Origin: Allopusillimonas ginsengisoli
Lineage (GTDB): Bacteria; Pseudomonadota; Gammaproteobacteria; Burkholderiales; Burkholderiaceae_B
Length of the DNA: 64,000 nucleotides
Reading direction: 5' to 3'
Assembly: GCF_004153455.1 (NCBI RefSeq)
Contig: NZ_SDQE01000006.1
Location: 144,916-208,915 of the forward strand
The notes under the pieces were generated by a model, which saw only the letters and a list, made by a program, of their open reading frames with translations, was not told the DNA's origin and made no database searches. The translations under genes and the position numbers were made by a program. This document shows positions 57,159-64,000 of the stretch, piece after piece. Each line of letters starts with the position of its first letter. The stretch's first letter is position 1.

Positions 57159-57893
57159 TCAGAGCCCGTTGCTGACAAACTGCCTCAGTTCCGGTGTTGC
57201 GGGGTTACGCAGAATATCGGCGCTACCCTGCTCATGGATCCTGCCTTCATGCATGAAAATGACGCGGTGCGCCAGCTTCATGGCGAAGCCCATTTCATGG
57301 GTCACCAGCACCATGGTCATGCCTTCTTTGGCCAGCTTCTCGATCACGCGCAGCACTTCGCCCGTCAGTTGGGGATCCAGCGCGGAGGTGACTTCGTCGA
57401 ACAGCATAAGCTTGGGGCCCATGGCAAGCGAGCGCGCGATGGCCACACGCTGTTGCTGGCCGCCCGACAACTGTTCGGGATAGTGATCAATCTTGTCAGA
57501 CAGGCCTACTTGCGCCAACACTGCCGCCGCAATCTCTTTGGCCTTGGGCTTGGACACCTTGCGAACCGACCGGGGCGCCAGCGTGATGTTCTGCTCGACC
57601 GTCAGATGCGGAAACAGGTTGTAGCTCTGGAAAACAATGCCGACATCTTGCCTGAGCTGTTTCAGATCCTTTCGCGGAATGTCTGCGCCAAAGGTATGTC
57701 CACAGACCATGATCTCGCCTTCGTTGATCTGCTCCAGATGATCCATGCAACGCAGCGCGGTGCTTTTCCCGGACCCGCTCTGGCCAATGATGGCGACAAT
57801 TTCCCCTGTGGCCACCGACAAATCCACGCCCTTGAGCACGTGATTGTCTCCGAACCATTTGTGCACATTGGTCAGGCGAACGACTTCCGACAT
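57159..57893 (-). CDS. ABC transporter ATPase, polar amino-acid (GlnQ/HisP) type
   Basis: The 244-residue ATPase has Walker A GQSGSGKST, signature LSGGQQQRVAIARSL, Walker B LMLFDEVTSALDP and switch His LVTHEMGFA. It is of the GlnQ subfamily that works with the two permeases and the binding protein encoded around it. An AAGGA sequence lies six bases upstream of ATG 57893. It probably drives uptake of a sugar acid or amino acid used by the downstream enzymes. Confidence 0.9.
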   Translation of the reverse strand: MSEVVRLTNVHKWFGDNHVLKGVDLSVATGEIVAIIGQSGSGKSTALRCMDHLEQINEGEIMVCGHTFGADIPRKDLKQLRQDVGIVFQSYNLFPHLTVEQNITLAPRSVRKVSKPKAKEIAAAVLAQVGLSDKIDHYPEQLSGGQQQRVAIARSLAMGPKLMLFDEVTSALDPQLTGEVLRVIEKLAKEGMTMVLVTHEMGFAMKLAHRVIFMHEGRIHEQGSADILRNPATPELRQFVSNGL

Positions 57894-57922
57894 AAGTGTT
57901 CCTTAAAAGAGAAGGCCTGTCC

Positions 57923-58570
57923 TTAGCTGCGGGCAAGCGTCAATCTGCGTTCGAGCCTCAGGCTCATCCAGGACAAGGGGTAGCAGATCGCGAAATACAG
58001 CATGGCTGCCACGCCGAAATACAGAAAAGGCTTGAAGGTGGCGTTGTTCAGAATCTTGGCGTTGTAGGACAGCTCCGCAAAGCCGATGACCAGCGAAGCA
58101 AACGAGGTGTTCTTGACGATCTGCACCATAAAGCCCACCGTGGGCGGCGTGGCGATGCGCAGCGCCTGAGGCAAGATCACCTTGAACATGCGCTGCACGC
58201 GATTCAGGCCCAGACATTCGGCGGCCTCCCACTGGTTCCTGGGTACGGACTCAATGCATCCGCGCCATATCTCGCCAAGAAACGCGGCAGACTGTATGGT
58301 CAACGCCAGGACGGCGGCAAACAACGCCGGCACCGAGCTATAGCCCATAATCGAAGGGCCATAAAAACATACCCCCATCAACACCAGCAGCGGGGTGCCC
58401 TGAATAATGTTGATATAGGTGAAGGCAGAATTTTTCACCAGTGCGTTATCCGACACGCGCATCAGGGCCACCACCAAGCCCAGCATGCTGCCGAAGATAA
58501 AGGTCAGCACCGACAGCAACAGCGTGCCATAAGCACCTTCGAGCAGATACATCAATTGTTCGTGATTCAT
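57923..58570 (-). CDS. ABC transporter permease, polar amino-acid type (second)
   Basis: The 215-residue permease has about five membrane spans and the inner-membrane permease loop VLALTIQSAAFLGEIWRGCIESVPRNQWEAAECLGL, described here in parts: the E-A-A-x(3)-G contact motif is AAECLGLNR. AGGAG is six bases upstream of ATG 58570. It is paired with the permease encoded next to it, giving a heterodimeric membrane domain. Confidence 0.88.
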   Translation of the reverse strand: MNHEQLMYLLEGAYGTLLLSVLTFIFGSMLGLVVALMRVSDNALVKNSAFTYINIIQGTPLLVLMGVCFYGPSIMGYSSVPALFAAVLALTIQSAAFLGEIWRGCIESVPRNQWEAAECLGLNRVQRMFKVILPQALRIATPPTVGFMVQIVKNTSFASLVIGFAELSYNAKILNNATFKPFLYFGVAAMLYFAICYPLSWMSLRLERRLTLARS

Positions 58571-58579
58571 CCTGGTCTC

Positions 58580-59263
58580 CTACAGCAGTGTTCCAAGCCT
58601 GCGCTTGCGCACGAACATGATTTTCCCCAGCAGGGTGAAGATCACGCGCACCAGGAAGGACATGGCCAGGTAGATCACCCACAACACGATGAACACCTCG
58701 AAGTTGCGGAAGGTCATCGCCTGGATATTGCCGGAGATCCCGAACAGATCTTCTGTGCCGACCGCTGACAGAATGCTGGTCACCAGCATGAGCAGAATGA
58801 ATTGACTGGTGAGCGCGGGATAGACGCGTTCGAGCGCCGGCACCAGAATGATGTGCCAGTACACCTGCAGTGGCGACAACCCGAGACATTCGCCGGCTTC
58901 GCGCTGACTGCGCGGCACCGACTCAATGCCTGCCCGCACGATTTCACAGGTATAGGCGGTGATGTTGATCACCAGCGCAAGAATGGCTCCGACCAGAATA
59001 GGCATGGTCAGCCCGACGCTCGACAGCCCGAAAATGAAAAAATAGCTTTGAATGATCAGCGGCGTATTGCGGATCACTTCGACATAGGCCCCCACGCACC
59101 TGCGCAGCCACGGTACGCTTGAACTGCGCGCAATCGCACAGAGCACCCCCATGATGAAGCCTGCAAGCGTGGACCAGAACGACATCACCAGCGTCGTGGA
59201 CACACCTTGCAGGAACATGGGCCAGTATTCGAGCACTGACCCGAAATCGAATTGATACACCAT
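58580..59263 (-). CDS. ABC transporter permease, polar amino-acid type (first)
   Basis: The 227-residue permease has the same family features (YVEVIRNTPLIIQSYFFIFG, ITAYTCEIVRAGIESVPRSQ, AGECLGLSPLQ). ATG 59263 is the start; it is the only methionine at the natural N-terminus (MVYQFDFGS). It is the first gene of the transporter operon and faces the GntR gene across a 173-bp region with two operator-like sites. Confidence 0.87.
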   Translation of the reverse strand: MVYQFDFGSVLEYWPMFLQGVSTTLVMSFWSTLAGFIMGVLCAIARSSSVPWLRRCVGAYVEVIRNTPLIIQSYFFIFGLSSVGLTMPILVGAILALVINITAYTCEIVRAGIESVPRSQREAGECLGLSPLQVYWHIILVPALERVYPALTSQFILLMLVTSILSAVGTEDLFGISGNIQAMTFRNFEVFIVLWVIYLAMSFLVRVIFTLLGKIMFVRKRRLGTLL

Positions 59264-59315
59264 ACCGTGCGATCGCTCATTAAAGGTGAGTGAGGTGTAT
59301 GCTACCTTGGAGAAT

Positions 59316-59326
59316 TGGTAAAACCA
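59316..59326. promoter_or_regulatory. GntR/FadR-type operator, site 1
   Basis: TGGTAAAACCA is a perfect TGGT-N3-ACCA palindrome, matching the FadR-subfamily consensus TNGTNNNACNA. It lies 53 bp upstream of the first permease gene and 50 bp from site 2. Confidence 0.75.
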
Positions 59327-59365
59327 CTTATCGATAACCCTGAAATATGGCAAATATTCGATTAT

Positions 59366-59376
59366 TGGTTTGACCA
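59366..59376. promoter_or_regulatory. GntR/FadR-type operator, site 2
   Basis: TGGTTTGACCA is the second perfect TGGT-N3-ACCA site. It covers the -35 box of the predicted promoter at 59370-59398, as expected for repression of the regulator gene itself and of the dehydratase gene behind it. Confidence 0.78.
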
Positions 59377-59398
59377 GTTAATCGGCATTCCCTAACAT
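59370..59398 (+). promoter_or_regulatory. sigma70 promoter of the GntR-uxaA-like pair
   Basis: TTGACC (59370-59375), a 17-base spacer and TAACAT (59393-59398) lie 39 bp before ATG 59437. Five of six and four of six consensus bases match, and the -35 overlaps operator site 2. Confidence 0.6.
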
Positions 59399-59436
59399 TT
59401 ATTGCAACCTCTCTACTTATTCCGGATGTGCTCCCC

Positions 59437-60204
59437 ATGAAATCAGGCTCTCTCCTGCGCGGTACGGACAGAACGCGCAGCTATCTGCACACCGCGGAGC
59501 TGCTCAGGCAAGAAATCCGAAAAATGGATATCGATGTCAGCGGACGCCTCCCCTCCGAACGCGAACTGGCCGCATTGCTGGATATCTCCCGACCCAGCCT
59601 GCGCGAAGCACTGATTGCGCTCGAGCTGCAAGGAGAAATCGACATCCGTGTAGGTTCAGGCATCTATCTGCGGCAAACGTCCGCAGCGAACGGCGCGAAC
59701 GACAATCGCCTGGACAAGGCGGGCAACGAAAACATCGACGCGGCCTCTCCGCTCAGACTGGGCGACAGCCCCAGGGAAGTCAATCAACTGCGCGGCTTTC
59801 TTGAAGGCGGAATCGCCGCGCATGCGGCACGGTTCATCAGCCCTGTGCAGCTACGCCAGCTCAAGAAAAGCCTGGACGCCATGCGTGCCGCATTGACAAA
59901 AAAACACAGCGTGAACACCAAGGCCATTATCGATGCCGACCGGAGCTTTCATCTCACACTGGCGACCAGTACCGATAACGAATTGCTGATGCAAACACTG
60001 GAAGACTTGTTCGACCAGCGTTACTTACCTGTCGCCAAAACCATGCACAAGCATTTCGATGATCACGTTGCGTGGCAGGCGGCCGTCGAGGAGCATCAGG
60101 ACATTTACGAGGCGGTTGCGGCCAAAGACCCTTTGCAGGCCCAGGCAGCCATGCAGCGCCATCTGGCTCGCGCACACGCCCGGCTGCTTGCCATGATTGG
60201 TTGA
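59437..60204 (+). CDS. GntR-family transcriptional regulator, FadR subfamily
   Basis: The 255-residue protein has an N-terminal winged helix (LRQEIRKMDIDVSGRLPSER, ELAALLDISRPSLREALIAL) and an all-helical FCD effector domain with His/Asp residues (DADRSFHLTLA, HQDIYEAVAAKD) that could bind metal and a small acid. It probably represses the divergent transporter operon and its own operon with the UxaA-type gene. ATG 59437 is used; GTG 59428 would add three residues. Its predicted operators lie directly upstream. Confidence 0.88.
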   Translation: MKSGSLLRGTDRTRSYLHTAELLRQEIRKMDIDVSGRLPSERELAALLDISRPSLREALIALELQGEIDIRVGSGIYLRQTSAANGANDNRLDKAGNENIDAASPLRLGDSPREVNQLRGFLEGGIAAHAARFISPVQLRQLKKSLDAMRAALTKKHSVNTKAIIDADRSFHLTLATSTDNELLMQTLEDLFDQRYLPVAKTMHKHFDDHVAWQAAVEEHQDIYEAVAAKDPLQAQAAMQRHLARAHARLLAMIG

Positions 60205-60255
60205 TCCCGCCCATCTTTTTTCATACAACATCGCGCTCACATAGCAAGGCTTATC

Positions 60256-61776
60256 ATGCAAAGAACCACGATCAGACTGAACGAGCATGACAACGTCATC
60301 ATCGCCACCACGCAGCTGATGCAAGGCAATGTCGCCGAGGGCATCACGATATCGGGACTCATCCCTGCGGGCCACAAGATCGCCGCGCAGGATATCCCCG
60401 AAGGCAGCCCGGTACGCCGCTACAACCAGATCATCGGCGTGGCCACACGCGATATCAAGCCGGGGCAGCATGTGCATACGCACAACATGAAGATGATGGC
60501 ATTTGAGCGCGACTACGACTTCTGTTCACACAAGAAAGACATTCAGATCAACAGCGACGCTGACCAGTTCATGGGTATCCTTCGCCCGGACGGGCGTGTG
60601 GCCACGCGCAACTTCATCGGCATCCTGACCTCGGTGAACTGCTCCGCCACGGTCGCCAAAGCCATTGCGGATTATTTTCGACGCGACATCAATCCTGACG
60701 CGCTTGCCGCGTTTCCGAACGTCGATGGCGTGGTCGCCCTGCCCCACGCAACGGGATGCGGTATGGCGTCCTCCGGCGAATCCATGGACACACTGCGACG
60801 CACACTGACCGGTTATGCCCGCCAACCGAACTTTCACTCAGTGTTGATGATCGGACTGGGCTGTGAAACCAATCAGATCTCAGGCGTGCTGGCCGCAGGC
60901 AAGCTGACGGAAAACAAACGCCTGTTCACCTACTCCATCCAGGATGCCGGCGGCACCGCCAAGGCCGTGGCCAAGGGCATCGCCAAGGTCAAGGAAATGT
61001 TGGCCGAGGCCAATCAGGTTGAGCGCGAGCCGGTATCCGCCTCGCACCTGACGGTCGGGCTACAGTGCGGCGGATCGGATGGCTACTCGGGCATCACCGC
61101 CAATCCGGCACTGGGCGCGGCCGTGGACAGGCTGGTACGCGCGGGGGGTACCGCAATATTGTCCGAAACCCCAGAGATCTATGGCGCGGAGCATTTGCTG
61201 ACGCAGCGCGCGGTCAGCCGCGACGTGGGCGAAAAGCTGATCAAACGCATCAAATGGTGGGAAGACTACTGCGAACGCAATCGTGCTGAGATGGACAACA
61301 ACCCGTCGGCCGGCAACAAGGCGGGCGGACTGACCACCATCCTCGAAAAGTCTCTGGGCGCGGTCGCCAAGGCGGGCACCACCAACCTGAACGATGTCTA
61401 TGAATATGCCGAGCCAGTCGTCAGCAAAGGCATGGTGTTCATGGATTCGCCCGGTTTTGATCCGGTATCGGCCACGGGGCAGGTGGCGTCTGGCGCCACC
61501 CTGATCTGCTTTACCACAGGCCGTGGTTCGGCCTATGGCTGTACACCCTCGCCATCGCTCAAGCTCAGTACCAACAATGCCTGCTGGGAACGCCAGGAAG
61601 AAGATATCGACATCAATTGCGGCACCATCATCACTGGCGAAGAAACTGTGGACAGCCTGGGTGAGAAAATCTACCGCATCATGCTGGACACCGCGTCAGG
61701 CAAGCGCACCAAGAGCGAACTGCATGGCTATGGCCAGAATGAATTCGCACCCTGGATAATCGGCGCGACAATGTAA
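60256..61776 (+). CDS. UxaA-family sugar-acid dehydratase (altronate/galactarate type)
   Basis: The 506-residue protein has an N-terminal SAF domain (about residues 10-80, NVIIATTQLMQGNVAEGITI, GHKIAAQDIPEG) and a long UxaA/GarD catalytic part (RVATRNFIGIL, ALPHATGCGM, IGLGCETNQISG, LQCGGSDGYSGI, DSPGFDPVSATG). Members dehydrate altronate or galactarate to 2-keto-3-deoxy acids; the related SuyAB desulfonates sulfolactate, but as two separate proteins. AAGG lies seven bases before ATG 60256. It follows the GntR gene by 51 bp and ends before a strong hairpin. Confidence 0.87.
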   Translation: MQRTTIRLNEHDNVIIATTQLMQGNVAEGITISGLIPAGHKIAAQDIPEGSPVRRYNQIIGVATRDIKPGQHVHTHNMKMMAFERDYDFCSHKKDIQINSDADQFMGILRPDGRVATRNFIGILTSVNCSATVAKAIADYFRRDINPDALAAFPNVDGVVALPHATGCGMASSGESMDTLRRTLTGYARQPNFHSVLMIGLGCETNQISGVLAAGKLTENKRLFTYSIQDAGGTAKAVAKGIAKVKEMLAEANQVEREPVSASHLTVGLQCGGSDGYSGITANPALGAAVDRLVRAGGTAILSETPEIYGAEHLLTQRAVSRDVGEKLIKRIKWWEDYCERNRAEMDNNPSAGNKAGGLTTILEKSLGAVAKAGTTNLNDVYEYAEPVVSKGMVFMDSPGFDPVSATGQVASGATLICFTTGRGSAYGCTPSPSLKLSTNNACWERQEEDIDINCGTIITGEETVDSLGEKIYRIMLDTASGKRTKSELHGYGQNEFAPWIIGATM

Positions 61777-61781
61777 AAAAC

Positions 61782-61813
61782 AGGGCCGCCGCGACAACAG
61801 CCGCGGCGGCCCT
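61782..61813. terminator. bidirectional terminator
   Basis: Perfect 12-bp arms AGGGCCGCCGCG (61782-61793) and CGCGGCGGCCCT (61802-61813) lie between the converging UxaA-type and FAH-family genes. An A6 run before the first arm gives a U tract for minus-strand transcripts. Confidence 0.75.
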
Positions 61814-61867
61814 TGCATTGGCAGGCGGACCTCTGTCTACCGCAGTGCCGGCGCAAAGCACGCCGCA

Positions 61868-62725
61868 TCAAGGCAATAGGTCGGCATTCCACGTGTGCAC
61901 ACGCTGCTGCTGCTCGCCCAGCCCTTCAATACCCAGGCGCACGACATCGCCGTCCTTGAGATAAACCGGTGGTTTCTGACCCAGCCCGACGCCGGGTGGC
62001 GTTCCGGTGGAAATCAGGTCGCCGGGCATCAGCGTTGTGAACTGACTGATGTAATGCACCAGGTACGCCACATTGAAAATCATGGTTCGCGTATTGCCAT
62101 CCTGGAATCGCTTGCCGTTGACATCCAGCCACATACCCAGATTCTGCGGATCAGCCACCTCATCGGGTGTCACCAGCCAGGGGCCTACCGGACCGAAAGT
62201 ATCGCAACCCTTGCCCTTGTCCCAGGTACCGCCGCGCTCGATCTGATATTCGCGCTCCGATACATCGTTGACAATGCAATACCCAGCCACATGATCCAGA
62301 GCATCCTCCAGCGACACGTAGCGGGCCTTGGTACCGATAACCACGCCCAGCTCAACCTCCCAGTCCGTCTTGACGGAGCCGCGCGGCAAAACGATGGGAT
62401 CGTTCGGGCCGGTTGGTTCAGACCACTTGGTGAAAAGAATCGGCTCTGGCGGCACTTCTGCTCCCGTTTCCGCCGCGTGGTCGCTATAGTTCAACCCAAC
62501 GCAAATAAACTTGCCCACGCCCGAATAAGGCGTACCGATGCGCCCTGGCGCCTCGACCACGGGTAGCGAGGCAACATCAATGCCCTTCAAGGCATTCAAC
62601 GGGTTCGTGCCCAGTGTGGCTGCCGTAATGTCATCCAGCTTGCCCGACAGATCACGCACCGCCCCTTGTGCATCCAGACAGCCGGGCTTCTCCATGCCGA
62701 CAGGCCCATAGCGCAGCAATTTCAC
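61868..62725 (-). CDS. fumarylacetoacetate-hydrolase-family protein (2,4-diketo-3-deoxy-sugar-acid hydrolase type)
   Basis: The 285-residue protein has the FAH fold and metal-site motifs (FICVGLNYSDHAAETG, PILFTKWSEPTGPNDPIVLP, DWEVELGVVIG, NDVSEREYQ, TGTPPGVGLG). Its close family includes 2,4-diketo-3-deoxy-L-fuconate hydrolase and proteins annotated as ureidoglycolate lyase. Together with the DHRS6-like dehydrogenase encoded 23 bp upstream, it fits a route in which a 2-keto-3-deoxy acid is oxidised at C4 and then cleaved to two acids. Confidence 0.84.
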   Translation of the reverse strand: MKLLRYGPVGMEKPGCLDAQGAVRDLSGKLDDITAATLGTNPLNALKGIDVASLPVVEAPGRIGTPYSGVGKFICVGLNYSDHAAETGAEVPPEPILFTKWSEPTGPNDPIVLPRGSVKTDWEVELGVVIGTKARYVSLEDALDHVAGYCIVNDVSEREYQIERGGTWDKGKGCDTFGPVGPWLVTPDEVADPQNLGMWLDVNGKRFQDGNTRTMIFNVAYLVHYISQFTTLMPGDLISTGTPPGVGLGQKPPVYLKDGDVVRLGIEGLGEQQQRVHTWNADLLP

Positions 62726-62748
62726 ATCAATCTCCTAAATAAGTGTTA

Positions 62749-63495
62749 TCAGTTTGACCAGCCGCCATCGATGACGTGCGTCGTGCCGGTCGTGAAGCTG
62801 GATTCGTCCGAGGCGAGATAGGTAGCCAAAGCCGCAATCTCTTCTGCCTTGCCTACCCGACCCACTGGTTGGCGCGCCACAAAGGCGGCATGAATTTCTT
62901 CCTGGCTCTTGCCATACTTTTTCGCCTGCAGGGCGATGCGCTCTTTCAGCGACGGGGATTCAATCGTACCCGGGCAGATTGCATTGCAGCGTATCGCCTT
63001 TGACACATAATCGGCAGCGACCGATTTGGTGAGCCCTATGACGGCAGCCTTGGTCGTTCCGTAGACAAATCGATTGGGCACGCCTTTGATGCTGGAGGCA
63101 GCCGAAGACATATTGATAATGGATCCACCCTGCTTCTCAAGCATACCAGGCAGGAAAGCGGTGATCGTGTAGTACATGGACGTTACGTTCAAGCGCATGG
63201 AAAAATCCCAGGCATCTTCCTGGGTGTCCAGAATCGTGCCATCGTGCACATAACCCGCGCAATTGAACAGCACGTCGATGGGCCCGAGCCGATCCGCCAG
63301 CGCCAGTACGGCGGCGCGGTCCGTCACGTCCAGGCGTTCTGTCTGACAGTCGTTCAAATCCGACAGCAATTTTTCATTCAGATCGGTTGCCACAACGCGT
63401 GCGCCTTCCCGAATGAACCGCTCAGCCGTGGCCCGGCCTATACCTTGCCCCGCCGCTGTCACCACCGCCAGTTTTCCCGTCAAACGACCGCTCAT
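62749..63495 (-). CDS. short-chain dehydrogenase/reductase, DHRS6/2-keto-3-deoxy-L-fuconate dehydrogenase type
   Basis: The 248-residue Rossmann protein has TAAGQGIG instead of the usual TG-x3-G-x-G, N-C-A-G-Y, catalytic Ser (INMSSAAS, about S130-131) and Y145-x3-K149. Asp38 (VVATDLN) predicts NAD over NADP. The TAAxQGIG start and the segments DFSMRLNV and GTTKAAVIGLTKSVAADY closely follow the DHRS6 family, which includes bacterial 2-keto-3-deoxy-L-fuconate 4-dehydrogenase. AGGAG lies six bases before ATG 63495. It is the first gene of a two-gene operon with the FAH-family enzyme. Confidence 0.87.
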   Translation of the reverse strand: MSGRLTGKLAVVTAAGQGIGRATAERFIREGARVVATDLNEKLLSDLNDCQTERLDVTDRAAVLALADRLGPIDVLFNCAGYVHDGTILDTQEDAWDFSMRLNVTSMYYTITAFLPGMLEKQGGSIINMSSAASSIKGVPNRFVYGTTKAAVIGLTKSVAADYVSKAIRCNAICPGTIESPSLKERIALQAKKYGKSQEEIHAAFVARQPVGRVGKAEEIAALATYLASDESSFTTGTTHVIDGGWSN

Positions 63496-63874
63496 GAAGC
63501 ACTCCTGTCCGTTGGATGCCTATTTCCAATTCATATGGAAAATGACTTTTTATATAAAAATTAATCGTATGCCCTCTCAATGTCCAGCGTCAATGCGACA
63601 AAGCCTTATTTTAGTGATGGAAAACCCTAGATTACACGGCTCCGGCCACATCATTTACTTCATATTTGTTTAGTTTTGATTTTATATATGAAAACATTCA
63701 GCCAGCAATACACGGGTAGAGGTAGTAACTTATCAGAGGTAGATGATTGAGGCGCGCCAACTTTCGTAGTCATGGCATGACTGAGGTTGTACAGTATGCA
63801 TCCGGTGAACACACATTGAGTCGACTGCCTGAATAAGAGAGGATAAGCATCCGCTTATTTATCGTGGACACGAT
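63496..63874. other. AT-rich intergenic region before the insertion sequence
   Basis: No gene is supported in these 379 bp. The part next to the SDR gene is much richer in A and T than the rest of the window and carries the inverted repeat at 63523-63541. The rest must contain the left end of the insertion sequence that starts its transposase at 63875; a short dyad (GATAAG...CTTAT, around 63841-63859) lies just before it, but the terminal repeat cannot be fixed without the other end. Confidence 0.5.
63523..63541. promoter_or_regulatory. inverted repeat upstream of the SDR gene, possible operator
   Basis: TTTCCA (63523-63528) and TGGAAA (63536-63541), seven bases apart, lie 28-46 bp upstream of the SDR start. 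The motif differs from the TGGT-N3-ACCA sites at 59316 and 59366, so another regulator may be involved. Confidence 0.4.
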
Positions 63875-64000
63875 ATGGCCATAAACTCTCTTCCCCCGCG
63901 TCCGGTGCGGCGCACTTACAGCCCGCAGTTCAAGGCAGAGCTGGTCGCCCAATGTCTGGAGGGTAATGTCGCGTTGGCTTCGCTGGCCATCGATCATGGC
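63875..64000 (+). mobile_element. insertion-sequence transposase OrfA (IS66 TnpA-like), N-terminal part
   Basis: ATG 63875 opens a frame of 42 codons that runs off the window. It encodes RRTYSPQFKAELVAQCLEG followed by LASLAIDHG, a helix-turn-helix start typical of IS66 TnpA and similar IS3-type OrfA proteins. The element lies right of the sugar-acid locus and most of it is outside the window. I favour IS66 over IS3 because of the K-A-E-L-V-A-Q-C pattern, but cannot be certain. Confidence 0.7.

Noticed and set aside
60256..61776. sulfolactate sulfo-lyase (SuyAB)
   Set aside because: SuyA and SuyB are separate proteins, while this is a single chain of the length of altronate/galactarate dehydratases; no sulfonate genes are next to it. 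The TSUP gene and the UxaA-type end at the left edge keep a sulfonate link open only as a remote option.

Overview
The window reads as a contiguous piece of a betaproteobacterial chromosome, most likely from the order Burkholderiales, family Alcaligenaceae (Bordetella/Pusillimonas-like). The evidence is gene order and families: an mla lipid-transport operon running into an ABC-2 exporter, BolA, murA and a long his operon; tatABC; petABC followed by sspA-sspB; a short-form HisG; and three periplasmic 'Bug' (TctC-type) solute receptors without their membrane partners. I saw no rRNA, tRNA or CRISPR array. The genus is not determinable from the sequence alone.

Layout. 1-123 is the C-terminal end of an UxaA-type dehydratase, followed by a Bug receptor (274-1269). 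1294-8493 is one eight-gene minus-strand operon (iron-sulfur subunit, two small membrane anchors, split class I fumarase/tartrate dehydratase alpha and beta, flavoprotein, ThDP enzyme, TSUP permease) facing a LysR regulator (8603-9499). 9538-17549 is a minus-strand operon holding a complete CoA beta-oxidation set (enoyl-CoA hydratase, hydroxyacyl-CoA dehydrogenase, 3-oxoadipyl-CoA-type thiolase, glutaryl-CoA-type dehydrogenase, NDP-forming CoA ligase) and a Bug receptor, facing a second LysR gene across a perfect 29-bp palindrome. 18881-25103 is gltBD (glutamate synthase). 25202-26203 is a transposase-like Rpn nuclease with a short in-frame tandem repeat. 26304-32535 is a second CoA operon (crotonase, NDP-forming ligase, Bug receptor, paired acyl-CoA dehydrogenases) facing an IclR regulator.

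33515-55383 is a housekeeping block: mlaFEDAC, a YadGH-like ABC exporter, BolA, murA, hisGDBHAFIE, a HIT protein, tatABC, an HtrA-type protease, a Nif3-like protein, mscL, petABC (cytochrome bc1), sspA and sspB. mlaB and hisC are missing from the places where they are usually found.

55434-63495 looks like a sugar-acid catabolic locus: HpcH/HpaI aldolase, a four-gene polar-solute ABC transporter, a FadR-type GntR regulator, an UxaA-family dehydratase, a fumarylacetoacetate-hydrolase-family enzyme and a DHRS6-like SDR. Two perfect TGGT-N3-ACCA sites, one overlapping a good sigma70 promoter, sit between the transporter and the regulator. The window ends in an AT-rich 379-bp gap and the first 42 codons of an insertion-sequence transposase (63875-64000).

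The catabolic parts fit together as a diet of organic acids: receptor, CoA activation, beta-oxidation to acetyl-CoA and succinyl-CoA in two parallel operons, a separate operon of C4-dicarboxylate-type chemistry, and a sugar-acid module ending in pyruvate. Substrates are inferred from enzyme families and gene context, not proven.
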